A stretch of 44,750 bases of DNA from an uncultured Formosa sp. GTDB lineage: Bacteria; Bacteroidota; Bacteroidia; Flavobacteriales; Flavobacteriaceae. The stretch is from assembly GCA_913052445.1 (NCBI GenBank), contig CAJXDP010000012.1, positions 1 through 44,750 of the forward strand, written 5' to 3'. Below are positions 16,191-24,261 of the stretch, piece after piece. Both the position numbers and the translations under genes were made by a program. A model generated the notes under the pieces. The model was not told where the DNA came from, ran no database searches, and worked only from the letters and a program-made list of their open reading frames with translations. Within the stretch, counting starts at the first letter, position 1, and every line of letters starts with the position of its first letter.

Positions 16191-16457
16191 ATGAATTCTG
16201 AAGCACTAGATATAGAGTTTAAAAAAGCTGTTAAAAAAATAAACACTCATAAAGAACCGTTTCCTGCGGATATTTTATTAAAGCTATACGCTTATTACAA
16301 AAAATCAACAAACGACTACGGTAGACCTAGTAGCGGAAAGGCTATTATTAATGCCTTCAAAACAAATGCCCTTTTTCAAGTTGAAAAAATGACACGAGAT
16401 CAGGCTAAGAAACGTTATATAGATTTAGCTAATAGCTATTTAACAGACAGTAAATAG
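16191..16457 (+). CDS. Acyl-CoA-binding protein
   Basis: The 88-residue protein follows the four-helix ACBP pattern: 'LDIEFKKAVKKINTH', 'LLKLYAYYKKSTNDYGRP' and 'AFKTNALFQVEKMTRDQAKKRYIDLANSYL', matching the YKQAT and KWxAW-x-MSxxxAMxxYI regions. ACBPs hold long-chain acyl-CoA in the cytosol; they are common in eukaryotes and patchy in bacteria. I use the ATG at 16191. The frame extends upstream, but that extension lies inside psd. Position in the cdsA-psd operon suggests delivery or buffering of acyl-CoA for phospholipid synthesis. Its stop is 2 bases from the valS stop on the other strand. Confidence 0.87.
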   Translation: MNSEALDIEFKKAVKKINTHKEPFPADILLKLYAYYKKSTNDYGRPSSGKAIINAFKTNALFQVEKMTRDQAKKRYIDLANSYLTDSK

Positions 16458-16459
16458 TA

Positions 16460-19090
16460 TTACTTCAAATTGATCAAGCTAGCCTTTAAAGTCTCTATTT
16501 TAGCGATAGAATCCAATTCTTTTTTCTTTTCATTAAAGACTACTTGCTCTGGTGCTCCAGAAACAAAGCGTTCATTCGTTAATTTCTTTTGAACCGACCT
16601 TAAAAATCCTTCAGTATATTTTAGCTCTTCTTCAATTTTTAAAATTTCAGCTTCTAAATCAATAGCACCAGTTGCGGGGATAAAGTACTCGTTAGACTTA
16701 ACCCTAAATGACAATGCACTATCAACAGAAAGTGTTGTGTAACTCAAGTCAGTGATATTTCCTAGTTTAGATATTACACAATCAAAATCCTTGTTCTTTG
16801 ATTCGTTATTTAAAACAACTAAATCAATAGAATTTTTAAAAGGAATATTATTTTCTTTTCTAATCGTTCGGATTCGTGATACCACCTCAGCTGTAAATTC
16901 AAAACTTTCTAAAATAGAGTGATCATATGATTTTATTTCTGGCCAAGAAGCAATAATTAAAGCCTGTTGTGGAGTTCTTTTTTTTAAGATTTGCCAAATC
17001 TCTTCTGTTAAAAATGGCATGAAAGGGTGAAGTATTTTCAAATTAGACTCTAAAATACTTACTACAGAGTCATAAGTTTTCTTATCAATTGGAGCTTCAT
17101 AGCCAGGCTTTACCATTTCCAACAACCAAGAACAGAAATCATCCCAAATTAATTTATAAGTCGTCATTAATGCATCACTTAATCTATACTTGCTAAAATG
17201 ATCTTCAATCTCAACTAATGTTTTCAGGAACTTAGCTTGGTACCAATCTATCGCTGTTGATGCATAGTCGGGCTGAGCAATATCAATAACCTCCCAACCG
17301 TCAATAAGTCGAAATGCATTCCATATTTTATTTCCAAAGGCTTTTCCTTGTTGACATAATGATTCATCAAACATTAAATCATTTCCAGCAGCTGAACTTA
17401 ACAATAAACCAACACGGACACCATCAGCTCCAAAATCTTCAATAAGTTTAAGAGCATCTGGAGAGTTACCTAAAGACTTACTCATTTTACGACGTTGTTT
17501 GTCGCGGACAAGACCTGTAAAGTAGACGTTTGTGAACGGTTTTTGGTCTTTCAACTCGTAGCCTGCTACAATCATTCGTGCAACCCAGAAAAACAGAATA
17601 TCTGGGCCCGTTACTAAATCATTTGTTGGATAGTAATATTTAATATCTTCATTTTCTGGATTTCTAATCCCATCAAAGACAGACATTGGCCACAACCAAG
17701 ATGAAAACCAGGTGTCTAGGACGTCTTCATCTTGAGTTAAGTCACTTATGACTAACTCTAAATTTCCGGATTTATTTTTAGCTAATTCTAAAGCGCCTTC
17801 TGTTGAGTCAGACACTACAAAATCGTCTTTTCCATCACCATAATAGTAGGCAGGTATTTGTTGTCCCCAAAATAATTGTCTAGAAATATTCCAATCTCGA
17901 ATATTTTCCATCCAATGGCGATAAGTGTTTTCAAATTTCTTTGGAAATAAATTTATTGACTGGTCTTCTAAAACTGCTTTAATTGCTGGCTTGGCAAGCG
18001 TCTCCATTTTTAAAAACCACTGATCGGAAAGACGCGGTTCTATCACTTCTTTTGTTCGCTCAGAAGTACCTACTTTGTGCAAGTGTTCTTCCGTTTTAAT
18101 TAGGTAGCCTTTTGTTTCTAATTCTTTTGCAATTTCTTTTCGAACAGCGAAGCGGTCCTGGCCTTCATAGTGCATCCCAAAGCTATTGAGGGTGGCGTCT
18201 GCATTGAAAATATCAATTACTTCTAGTTGATGCTTATCCCCTAAAACTTTATCATTTTGATCGTGCGCAGGGGTGACTTTAAGACAACCTGTACCAAATT
18301 CAATATCTACATAATCATCTTCAATAATAGGTATCACACGACCACATAATGGTACAATCGCTTTTTTACCTTTGATATGAGTATAACGCTTATCATTAGG
18401 GTTAATGCAAATCGCTGCATCACCTAGTATTGTTTCTGGACGAGTAGTTGCGATCGTAATAAGTTCTTCACTGTCTTGAATTTTATAATTCAAATAATAC
18501 AATTTGCCTTTATGTTCTTCAAATATAACTTCTTCATCAGAAAGGGTTGTTTGTGCCTTGGGATCCCAGTTTACCATTCTAAAACCTCTGTAGATTAAAC
18601 CCTTATTAAACAAATCAACGAAGACCTTTATAACTGATTCGCTCATATCATCATCCAAAGTAAATTTAGTTCGATCCCAATCACAAGAACACCCAAGTTT
18701 TTTTAACTGTTCAAGGATAACGCCTCCATATTCATCAGTCCAGTCCCAAGCGTGTTTCATGAACTCAGATCTAGATAGGTCATTTTTATTAATACCTAAC
18801 TCCTTTAACCTATTAACAACCTTAGCTTCTGTAGCTATAGACGCATGGTCAGTTCCGGGAACCCAACAAGCATTTTTACCCTGTAATCGTGCACGGCGAA
18901 CCAATACATCTTGAATGGTATTATTAAGCATGTGCCCCATATGTAAAATACCTGTCACATTTGGAGGAGGAATTACAATAGTATAAGGCTCTCTGTTGTC
19001 AGGAGTAGAATGGAAATATTTATTGGAAAGCCAATAGTCATACCATTTCTTTTCGATAGCTGATGCATCATACTTTGGTGGAATAGGCAT
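16460..19090 (-). CDS. valS: Valyl-tRNA synthetase
   Basis: The 876-residue class I synthetase charges tRNA-Val. It has the HIGH-type motif HMGH (50-53 in 'VTGILHMGHMLNN') and KMSKS (535-539). An intact editing domain includes 'TTRPETILGD' and 'GTGCLKVTPAHDQND'. A helical anticodon-binding domain and a C-terminal coiled-coil arm follow ('IDLEAEILKIEEELKYTEGFL...'). Length is in the normal range. It is monocistronic and convergent with the cdsA-psd-ACBP operon, with its own -7 box upstream. Confidence 0.97.
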   Translation of the reverse strand: MPIPPKYDASAIEKKWYDYWLSNKYFHSTPDNREPYTIVIPPPNVTGILHMGHMLNNTIQDVLVRRARLQGKNACWVPGTDHASIATEAKVVNRLKELGINKNDLSRSEFMKHAWDWTDEYGGVILEQLKKLGCSCDWDRTKFTLDDDMSESVIKVFVDLFNKGLIYRGFRMVNWDPKAQTTLSDEEVIFEEHKGKLYYLNYKIQDSEELITIATTRPETILGDAAICINPNDKRYTHIKGKKAIVPLCGRVIPIIEDDYVDIEFGTGCLKVTPAHDQNDKVLGDKHQLEVIDIFNADATLNSFGMHYEGQDRFAVRKEIAKELETKGYLIKTEEHLHKVGTSERTKEVIEPRLSDQWFLKMETLAKPAIKAVLEDQSINLFPKKFENTYRHWMENIRDWNISRQLFWGQQIPAYYYGDGKDDFVVSDSTEGALELAKNKSGNLELVISDLTQDEDVLDTWFSSWLWPMSVFDGIRNPENEDIKYYYPTNDLVTGPDILFFWVARMIVAGYELKDQKPFTNVYFTGLVRDKQRRKMSKSLGNSPDALKLIEDFGADGVRVGLLLSSAAGNDLMFDESLCQQGKAFGNKIWNAFRLIDGWEVIDIAQPDYASTAIDWYQAKFLKTLVEIEDHFSKYRLSDALMTTYKLIWDDFCSWLLEMVKPGYEAPIDKKTYDSVVSILESNLKILHPFMPFLTEEIWQILKKRTPQQALIIASWPEIKSYDHSILESFEFTAEVVSRIRTIRKENNIPFKNSIDLVVLNNESKNKDFDCVISKLGNITDLSYTTLSVDSALSFRVKSNEYFIPATGAIDLEAEILKIEEELKYTEGFLRSVQKKLTNERFVSGAPEQVVFNEKKKELDSIAKIETLKASLINLK

Positions 19091-19120
19091 ACTAGGGATT
19101 ACATTTTAATTGTTATCCTA

Positions 19121-19128
19121 CAAAAGTA
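19121..19128 (-). promoter_or_regulatory. -7 box (TACTTTTG) for valS
   Basis: The minus strand reads TACTTTTG, an exact TAnnTTTG match, 30 bases before the valS ATG. No matching -33 box is visible. Confidence 0.45.
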
Positions 19129-19229
19129 CTTATATTTTATTTTCTTTAATATTATTAATTGATTTTATATGATTACATTTTTGTAGATTCAAAATAAGTG
19201 CATAAATTTACTACAACTAAAACTATATC

Positions 19230-19655
19230 ATGAAAAATATATTAACTGTATTGTTTTTATCTCTTTTAAGCATCTCTGTGTATGCTCAGGAGAAAATGGC
19301 AAAAATAGAATTTGAATCTCAAACAATTGATTACGGCACTATAGAAAAAGGATCTGACGGAGTTCGTGTTTTCAAATTTAAAAATACTGGAAATTCACCA
19401 CTGATCGTTTCAGATGTGAAATCCAGTTGTGGGTGTACTGTCCCTAAAAAACCAACAGCTCCTATAATGCCTGGTGAAACTGGAGAAATAGAAGTTAAGT
19501 ATGACACAAATCGTGTGAATCCCATCCGGAAAACAATCACAGTAACTTCAAATGCACAAACCCAAACTGTAGCCTTGAAAATAAAAGGTACTGTTATTGA
19601 CTCTAGTAAATCAAATGTGATTGGAGATAAAAGTAAAAGTGTTTTAGAGGAATAA
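19230..19655 (+). CDS. Secreted DUF1573 protein
   Basis: The 141-residue protein has a clear signal peptide (MKNILTVLFLSLLSISVYAQ) followed by one DUF1573 domain: 'FESQTIDYGTIEKGSDGVRVFKFKNTGNSPLIVSDVKSSCGCTVPKKPTAPIMPGETGEIEVKYDTN'. This is an immunoglobulin-like (ASH/MSP-like) beta-sandwich. The conserved CGC motif is present in the usual place. The family is very common in Bacteroidota envelopes, but its function is unknown. It is monocistronic, with a strong terminator 26 bases downstream. Confidence 0.88.
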   Translation: MKNILTVLFLSLLSISVYAQEKMAKIEFESQTIDYGTIEKGSDGVRVFKFKNTGNSPLIVSDVKSSCGCTVPKKPTAPIMPGETGEIEVKYDTNRVNPIRKTITVTSNAQTQTVALKIKGTVIDSSKSNVIGDKSKSVLEE

Positions 19656-19680
19656 ACTTAAATAATTATATTAAAAAACT

Positions 19681-19702
19681 AAAACACCCTTTCGGGTGTT
19701 TT
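19681..19702 (+). terminator. Rho-independent terminator of the DUF1573 gene
   Basis: A perfect 9-base stem (19681-19689 with 19694-19702, including the core ACACCC/GGGTGT) closes a TTTC loop and runs into a T-tract to 19705. It lies 26 bases after the DUF1573 stop codon. The rest of the gap to 19864 holds only AT-rich DNA and a possible promoter. Confidence 0.88.
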
Positions 19703-19834
19703 TTTATTAAAAACAGAGTCAAAAAAGTTTAATTTATTTTAAACATTGAATTAAAAACCTGAGAGGTTATACAATTTATGATCTAATTATTTTAAATATT
19801 AGTTAAAGCGCTTTATTTTGTTCTAACTTTAAGA

Positions 19835-19842
19835 TAAGTTTG
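19835..19842 (+). promoter_or_regulatory. -7 box (TAAGTTTG) for the aminotransferase-murB pair
   Basis: TAAGTTTG matches TAnnTTTG and ends 22 bases before the aminotransferase ATG. A TTTTG at 19816-19820 is a possible -33 box but with only 14 bases between them, shorter than the usual 19. Confidence 0.45.
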
Positions 19843-19864
19843 TTAAAACGTTTATTTTAAAAAT

Positions 19865-21055
19865 ATGCCAAACATTTCTACAAAAGGAGGCCTAATGCCT
19901 CTATCGCCTATCCGTAAGCTAGTCCCATTTGCTGAGAAAGCTAAAAAAGAAGGTGTTAAAGTATTTCACTTAAATATTGGTCAACCTGATATTAAAACTC
20001 CTAACGTTGCTCTTGACGCTATTAAAAACTCAAACTTAGAGGTCCTAGAATACAGCCGATCAGAAGGGTCAGAAACGTACCGTAAAAAACTTTCAAAGTA
20101 CTACAGAAAAAACAACATCCAAATTGGTGCAGATAATATCATCATAACTACTGGTGGAAGCGAAGCACTGCTGTTTACTTTTGGTAGCATTATGGACTTA
20201 GGAGACGAAGTTATTATTCCGGAGCCTTTTTATGCAAATTATAATGGATTTTCAATCGCACAAGGTGTAAAAGTAGTACCCGTTGTTTCTGGAATTGACT
20301 CTAACTTTGAACTACCCCCAATTTCTGATTTTGAAGCATTAATAACCCCCAAAACAAAAGCTATATTAATTTGTAACCCAGGAAACCCTACTGGATACCT
20401 TTATAGCAAAGACGAAATACAACAATTAGCTGCTCTAGTTAAAAAATACGATCTATTTCTAATCGCAGATGAGGTTTATCGCGAATTTACCTATGATGGA
20501 TTAGAGCACTACTCTGTTATGCAAGAAGAAGGAATCGAGTCCAACGCCATAATAATTGACTCGGTATCTAAAAGATATAGCATGTGCGGAGCAAGGGTTG
20601 GGTGTATTATAACCAGAAACAAATCCGTTCTTAATACCGCTTTAAAATTTGCTCAAGCTCGCTTGTCTCCACCAACCTATGGATTAATTGCAAGTGAAGC
20701 AGCATTAGACACACCTGATAGTTACTTTAGTGAAGTTATCAGCGTATATGTAGAACGTAGAAATGTATTGATCAAAGAGCTTGAAAAAATTGAAGGAGTC
20801 AAAGTAGCCATTCCAAATGGTGCTTTTTATTGTATTGTTGAACTGCCTGTCTTGGATACGGATAAATTTGCACAATGGATGCTGGAAACGTTTAGGCTAA
20901 ATAACCAAACCGTAATGGTAGCTCCTGCAGCAGGTTTTTATTCTACCCCAGGGCTTGGCAAAAACCAAGTACGTATTGCATATGTTCTTAACAAAGAGGA
21001 TTTGAAAACCTCTGTATCTATTTTAAAATCAGCACTTAATAAATATAACTCCTAG
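19865..21055 (+). CDS. Class I PLP-dependent aminotransferase (aspartate/aromatic type)
   Basis: The 396-residue enzyme shows the fold-type I pattern: 'VFHLNIGQPDIKTP', 'IIITTGGSEALLFTFGSI', 'AILICNPGNPTGYLYS', 'LIADEVYREFTYDG' and the PLP lysine K236 in 'DSVSKRYSMCGARVGC'. 'NQVRIAYVLN' near the C-terminus holds the carboxylate-binding arginine. The amino donor (aspartate, alanine or aromatic) cannot be read with confidence. Its TAG overlaps the GTG start of murB by one base (TAGTG), so the two are translated from one message. A murein precursor role is not implied by this alone. Confidence 0.9.
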   Translation: MPNISTKGGLMPLSPIRKLVPFAEKAKKEGVKVFHLNIGQPDIKTPNVALDAIKNSNLEVLEYSRSEGSETYRKKLSKYYRKNNIQIGADNIIITTGGSEALLFTFGSIMDLGDEVIIPEPFYANYNGFSIAQGVKVVPVVSGIDSNFELPPISDFEALITPKTKAILICNPGNPTGYLYSKDEIQQLAALVKKYDLFLIADEVYREFTYDGLEHYSVMQEEGIESNAIIIDSVSKRYSMCGARVGCIITRNKSVLNTALKFAQARLSPPTYGLIASEAALDTPDSYFSEVISVYVERRNVLIKELEKIEGVKVAIPNGAFYCIVELPVLDTDKFAQWMLETFRLNNQTVMVAPAAGFYSTPGLGKNQVRIAYVLNKEDLKTSVSILKSALNKYNS

Positions 21056-22065
21056 TGGTAATTGAAAAAAACATATCGCTCAAACATTTAAATTCATTTG
21101 GAATGCATGTATTAGCAAAAGAATATACATCAATCGAATCCAAGCAAGTTTTAGCTAAAGTTTTAAATACAAATTCGTCTAATTTATTAGTATTAGGAGG
21201 CGGCAGTAACATGTTACTTACAAAAGATGTAGATGCTTTAGTTTTACATATTAATATTAAGGGGATTGAAGTTATTTCAGTTTTCGAAAATAACGTTAAA
21301 ATCAGAGTCTCAGCGGGGGAAAACTGGCATGAATTTGTATGTTGGTGCCTTCAAAAAAATTATGGTGGAGTGGAAAACTTATCCTTAATTCCTGGAAATG
21401 TAGGTACCGCTCCTATTCAAAATATTGGTGCTTATGGAGTTGAACTAAAAGATATATTTATTAGCTGTGAAGCGATGAATATTGAAACTCAAGAATTACG
21501 TACTTTCTATAAAGAAGATTGTAATTTTGGTTACAGAAATTCTATTTTTAAAGAAGAATTGAAAGGGAAATATATCATCACTTCTGTGATCCTTGAACTA
21601 AGTAGACTTGAGCATACAATTAAAACAAATTATGGTGCAATTGAGTCTGAACTTAAAAATAATGGAATTGAAAACCCAACAATTCAAGATATATCCAAAT
21701 CAGTTATTTCTATCAGAAATTCAAAACTTCCAAACCCAAAAGACATTGGTAATAGCGGCAGTTTTTTCAAGAATCCTGTAATTTCTTATTCTCAATTTGA
21801 ACTTTTAAAAAATCAATTTCCGAAAATACCCTATTTTGAAATTTCAGAAACTACTGTAAAAATTCCCGCAGGATGGCTAATTGAAACCGCTGGATTTAAA
21901 GGGAAAACATTCAAAAACTATGGTGTTCATAACAAACAAGCATTGGTTTTGGTTAATTATGGAAACGCTTCAGGAAAAGATATATTTGAACTTTCAAAAA
22001 AAATACAAGAAGCTATTTTAATTGTTTTTGATATTATCTTAGAAAGCGAAGTAAATATTTTATAA
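21055..22065 (+). CDS. murB: UDP-N-acetylenolpyruvoylglucosamine reductase
   Basis: The 336-residue FAD enzyme reduces UDP-GlcNAc-enolpyruvate to UDP-MurNAc in peptidoglycan synthesis. The FAD-binding part has 'LLVLGGGSNMLLT', 'GGVENLSLIPGNVGTAPIQNIGAYG' and 'FGYRNSIFK'. The C-terminal substrate part has 'NSGSFFKNP' (serine proton donor) and a glutamate near the end (ESEVNIL), as in type I MurB. The start is a GTG overlapping the preceding stop codon; no ATG gives a complete N-terminus. Confidence 0.95.
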   Translation: MVIEKNISLKHLNSFGMHVLAKEYTSIESKQVLAKVLNTNSSNLLVLGGGSNMLLTKDVDALVLHINIKGIEVISVFENNVKIRVSAGENWHEFVCWCLQKNYGGVENLSLIPGNVGTAPIQNIGAYGVELKDIFISCEAMNIETQELRTFYKEDCNFGYRNSIFKEELKGKYIITSVILELSRLEHTIKTNYGAIESELKNNGIENPTIQDISKSVISIRNSKLPNPKDIGNSGSFFKNPVISYSQFELLKNQFPKIPYFEISETTVKIPAGWLIETAGFKGKTFKNYGVHNKQALVLVNYGNASGKDIFELSKKIQEAILIVFDIILESEVNIL

Positions 22066-22155
22066 ACAGTTACTCTTTTTTAACTTTTGCCTTATTACAG
22101 TAGATCCCAGATAAAACCCATACTAAATACGTTTTTTAGCTTGTCTTGAAAAGTG

Positions 22156-22163
22156 TATCTTTG
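22156..22163 (+). promoter_or_regulatory. -7 box (TATCTTTG) for the small cysteine membrane protein gene
   Basis: TATCTTTG matches TAnnTTTG and ends 10 bases before the ATG at 22174; the gap between is an A-run. A T-run at 22132-22137 sits where a -33 box would be, without the G. Confidence 0.5.
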
Positions 22164-22173
22164 AAAAAAAAAG

Positions 22174-22377
22174 ATGGCTTTACTTTTAATTACACTCGGG
22201 CTTTTAGGTATAGCTGTTGCTGGTATCTCTATAAAAATATGGGCTAAAAAAGACGGTAAATTTGCAGGAACTTGCGCAAGTCAAAATCCAATGCTAAATA
22301 AAAATGAAGAAGTATGCGGGTTTTGCGGGAAAACTTCTGAACAGTATGAAAACTGCTCAGAAGCCCAACATACTTAA
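22174..22377 (+). CDS. Small membrane protein with four cysteines
   Basis: The 67-residue protein has one N-terminal hydrophobic segment (residues 2-24) followed by a basic hinge and a polar domain. That domain has cysteines at C34, C48, C51 and C61, including a 'CGFCG' knuckle. The pattern suggests metal binding or disulfides. I recognise it only as a conserved short flavobacterial membrane protein of unknown function. Its gene has its own -7 box and A-rich leader, and precedes an ECF sigma factor gene by 71 bases. Orientation in the membrane is uncertain. Confidence 0.7.
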   Translation: MALLLITLGLLGIAVAGISIKIWAKKDGKFAGTCASQNPMLNKNEEVCGFCGKTSEQYENCSEAQHT

Positions 22378-22448
22378 GCCAAACTAACTAAAAACTAAAG
22401 CTTACATTATTTTTCGACTCTATTATTACTCTTAAATCTCCCTCTCGA

Positions 22449-23000
22449 TTGGAAATAAACGACATCATTCAGAAGGCTAAGCAAAATGACCAAATTGCAT
22501 TCAACATGCTATTGGATACTTTTTGGAATGATATTTATGGTTTTTTGATTAAACGATTACACAATGAAAATGATGCTGAAGACATAACAATCGAAACATT
22601 TTCAAAGGCCTTTGAAAAAATTAAAACATTTGACGAGAAGTTCAAATTCAAAACATGGCTGATTACTATTGCAAAAAATACACACTCTGATAGCTTACGT
22701 AAACAAAAGATATTGATTAGTAATCAAACGTCCGAAGAAGATCAGGATCGCCTATACTGGATTATGGATGAAACTCCCTCTGTAGAAGACAAGCTAATTA
22801 CAGAACAAAACTTAGCAGAATTATTAAAGGATATCAAAAAATTAAAACTCCACTATCAACAAGTTATAAACTTGCGTTATTTTCAAGAATTATCCTACAT
22901 TGAAATTTCGAAAAAGATTAATATACCTGTAAATAATGTAAAAATCAAACTCTTGCGAGCCAAAAAACTATTAGCTGAAATAATATTATCTAATAAATGA
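22449..23000 (+). CDS. ECF-type RNA polymerase sigma factor
   Basis: The 183-residue protein has sigma region 2 ('IAFNMLLDTFWNDIYGFLIKRLHNENDAEDITIETFSKAFEKI..F....FKTWLITIAKNTHSD') and region 4 ('LKLHYQQVINLRYFQELSYIEISKKINIPVNNVKIKLLRAKKLL'). The start is a TTG at 22449, because the next ATG would cut into region 2. There is no anti-sigma gene beside it. Its TGA overlaps the NRAMP-like start (ATGA at 22997-23000), which couples translation of the two. Such an arrangement suggests the sigma factor and the transporter serve the same response, but the signal is unknown. Confidence 0.9.
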   Translation: MEINDIIQKAKQNDQIAFNMLLDTFWNDIYGFLIKRLHNENDAEDITIETFSKAFEKIKTFDEKFKFKTWLITIAKNTHSDSLRKQKILISNQTSEEDQDRLYWIMDETPSVEDKLITEQNLAELLKDIKKLKLHYQQVINLRYFQELSYIEISKKINIPVNNVKIKLLRAKKLLAEIILSNK

Positions 23001-24214
23001 AACAAATTATTCAAAAGCTTGGGCCAGGATTACTTTTTGCAGGCGCTGCTATTGGAGTCTCTCACTTAGTTCAGTCTACACGATCTGGTGCTGATTTTGG
23101 ATTTGGATTACTTTGGGCTTTATTACTAATTCATATAGTTAAATATCCATTTTTCCAGTATGGGCCTAGATATGCAAGTGCAACAGGTGAAAGTCTACTA
23201 GAAGGTTACCAAAAACTTGGTAAAGGAATTTTAGAAATTTATGGAATCCTAACGTTCTTGACAATGTTTACGATTCAATCAGCAGTGACTATAGTAACAG
23301 CTGGAATAGCTACATCACTATTTGGAGATTTTGTAAGTGTAAAAGTTTGGACTATTGTTATTCTTAGCCTGTGCTTTATAATCTTAAATATTGGGAAATA
23401 TCAATTATTAGATGTCCTGATGAAAGTTATTGTCTTTACATTAACCTTAACCACTTTGGCTGCAACCTTTATGGCTTTTTATAATTCTAATAATACAATT
23501 GAAATTGCTCAATATATTCCTCAGGGAACTGTCGAAATCACATTTTTAATCGCCTTTATGGGATGGATGCCTGCCCCATTAGATGTCTCGGTGTGGCACT
23601 CCATATGGACTACAGAAAAGCAAAAAACTTCTGCTAATAAACTTAATACGAAAACAGCACTTATTGATTTTAATATTGGATACATAGGAACAGTCGTATT
23701 GGGGATTTGCTTTGTGAGTCTTGGAACTCTCACCATGCATGCCACTGGGACTAGTTTTAGCGACAGTGCCGGTGACTTTTCTATACAACTTATAAAAATA
23801 TACACCCAAAGCTTAGGAAGTTGGGCTTATTTAATCATTGGGGTAGCCGCATTCACAACTATGTTTAGCACAACATTAACGACTCTTGATGCATCTCCTA
23901 GATCTATGAACAAAACTATAGAGCTAATATTTAAAAAAACTTTCAAAAACGGCTATTTAGGATGGAGTTTGATACTGATTATTGGAACTTTAATTATCTA
24001 TTTTTTCTATCTTTCAGATATGAGAGTTTTGATCAAATTAGCGACAATTCTTTCCTTTTTAACTGCTCCGTTTTATGCATCAGCTAACTATATACTAATT
24101 TCTAGCAAATACACTCCAAAAGAATGGCAGCCTTCAAGATTCATGCATCTAATAAGCTGTTTAGGTCTTCTTTTTTTAATTAGTTTTAGCATATGGTATC
24201 TTACAATTTTATGA
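22997..24214 (+). CDS. NRAMP-like transporter with altered metal-binding motifs
   Basis: The 405-residue protein has about eleven hydrophobic segments and the NRAMP opening 'LGPGLLFAGAAIG'. Counting from GPG, the family's metal-binding DPGN motif in helix 1 is replaced by GVSH (residues 20-23). In helix 6 the MPH motif reads M191-P-A-P. Thus the helix 6 methionine is kept, but the helix 1 aspartate and asparagine are lost. NRAMP proteins normally import Mn2+ or Fe2+ with protons; this member probably has another substrate or mechanism. It is translationally coupled to the upstream ECF sigma factor. Confidence 0.82.
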   Translation: MKQIIQKLGPGLLFAGAAIGVSHLVQSTRSGADFGFGLLWALLLIHIVKYPFFQYGPRYASATGESLLEGYQKLGKGILEIYGILTFLTMFTIQSAVTIVTAGIATSLFGDFVSVKVWTIVILSLCFIILNIGKYQLLDVLMKVIVFTLTLTTLAATFMAFYNSNNTIEIAQYIPQGTVEITFLIAFMGWMPAPLDVSVWHSIWTTEKQKTSANKLNTKTALIDFNIGYIGTVVLGICFVSLGTLTMHATGTSFSDSAGDFSIQLIKIYTQSLGSWAYLIIGVAAFTTMFSTTLTTLDASPRSMNKTIELIFKKTFKNGYLGWSLILIIGTLIIYFFYLSDMRVLIKLATILSFLTAPFYASANYILISSKYTPKEWQPSRFMHLISCLGLLFLISFSIWYLTIL

Positions 24215-24235
24215 TTTTATTATAAGAATACTTTG

Positions 24236-24243
24236 TATCTTTG
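24236..24243 (+). promoter_or_regulatory. -7 box (TATCTTTG) for lipA
   Basis: TATCTTTG matches TAnnTTTG and lies 18 bases before the lipA ATG in the 47-base gap after the NRAMP-like gene. No convincing -33 box is seen. Confidence 0.5.
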
Positions 24244-24261
24244 ATTCATTAAATTGAACTA

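Noticed and set aside
23521-23809. Two leftward frames antisense to the NRAMP-like gene
   Set aside because: Both are short, overlap each other in different frames and lack any promoter or known domain. The sense gene explains the region.
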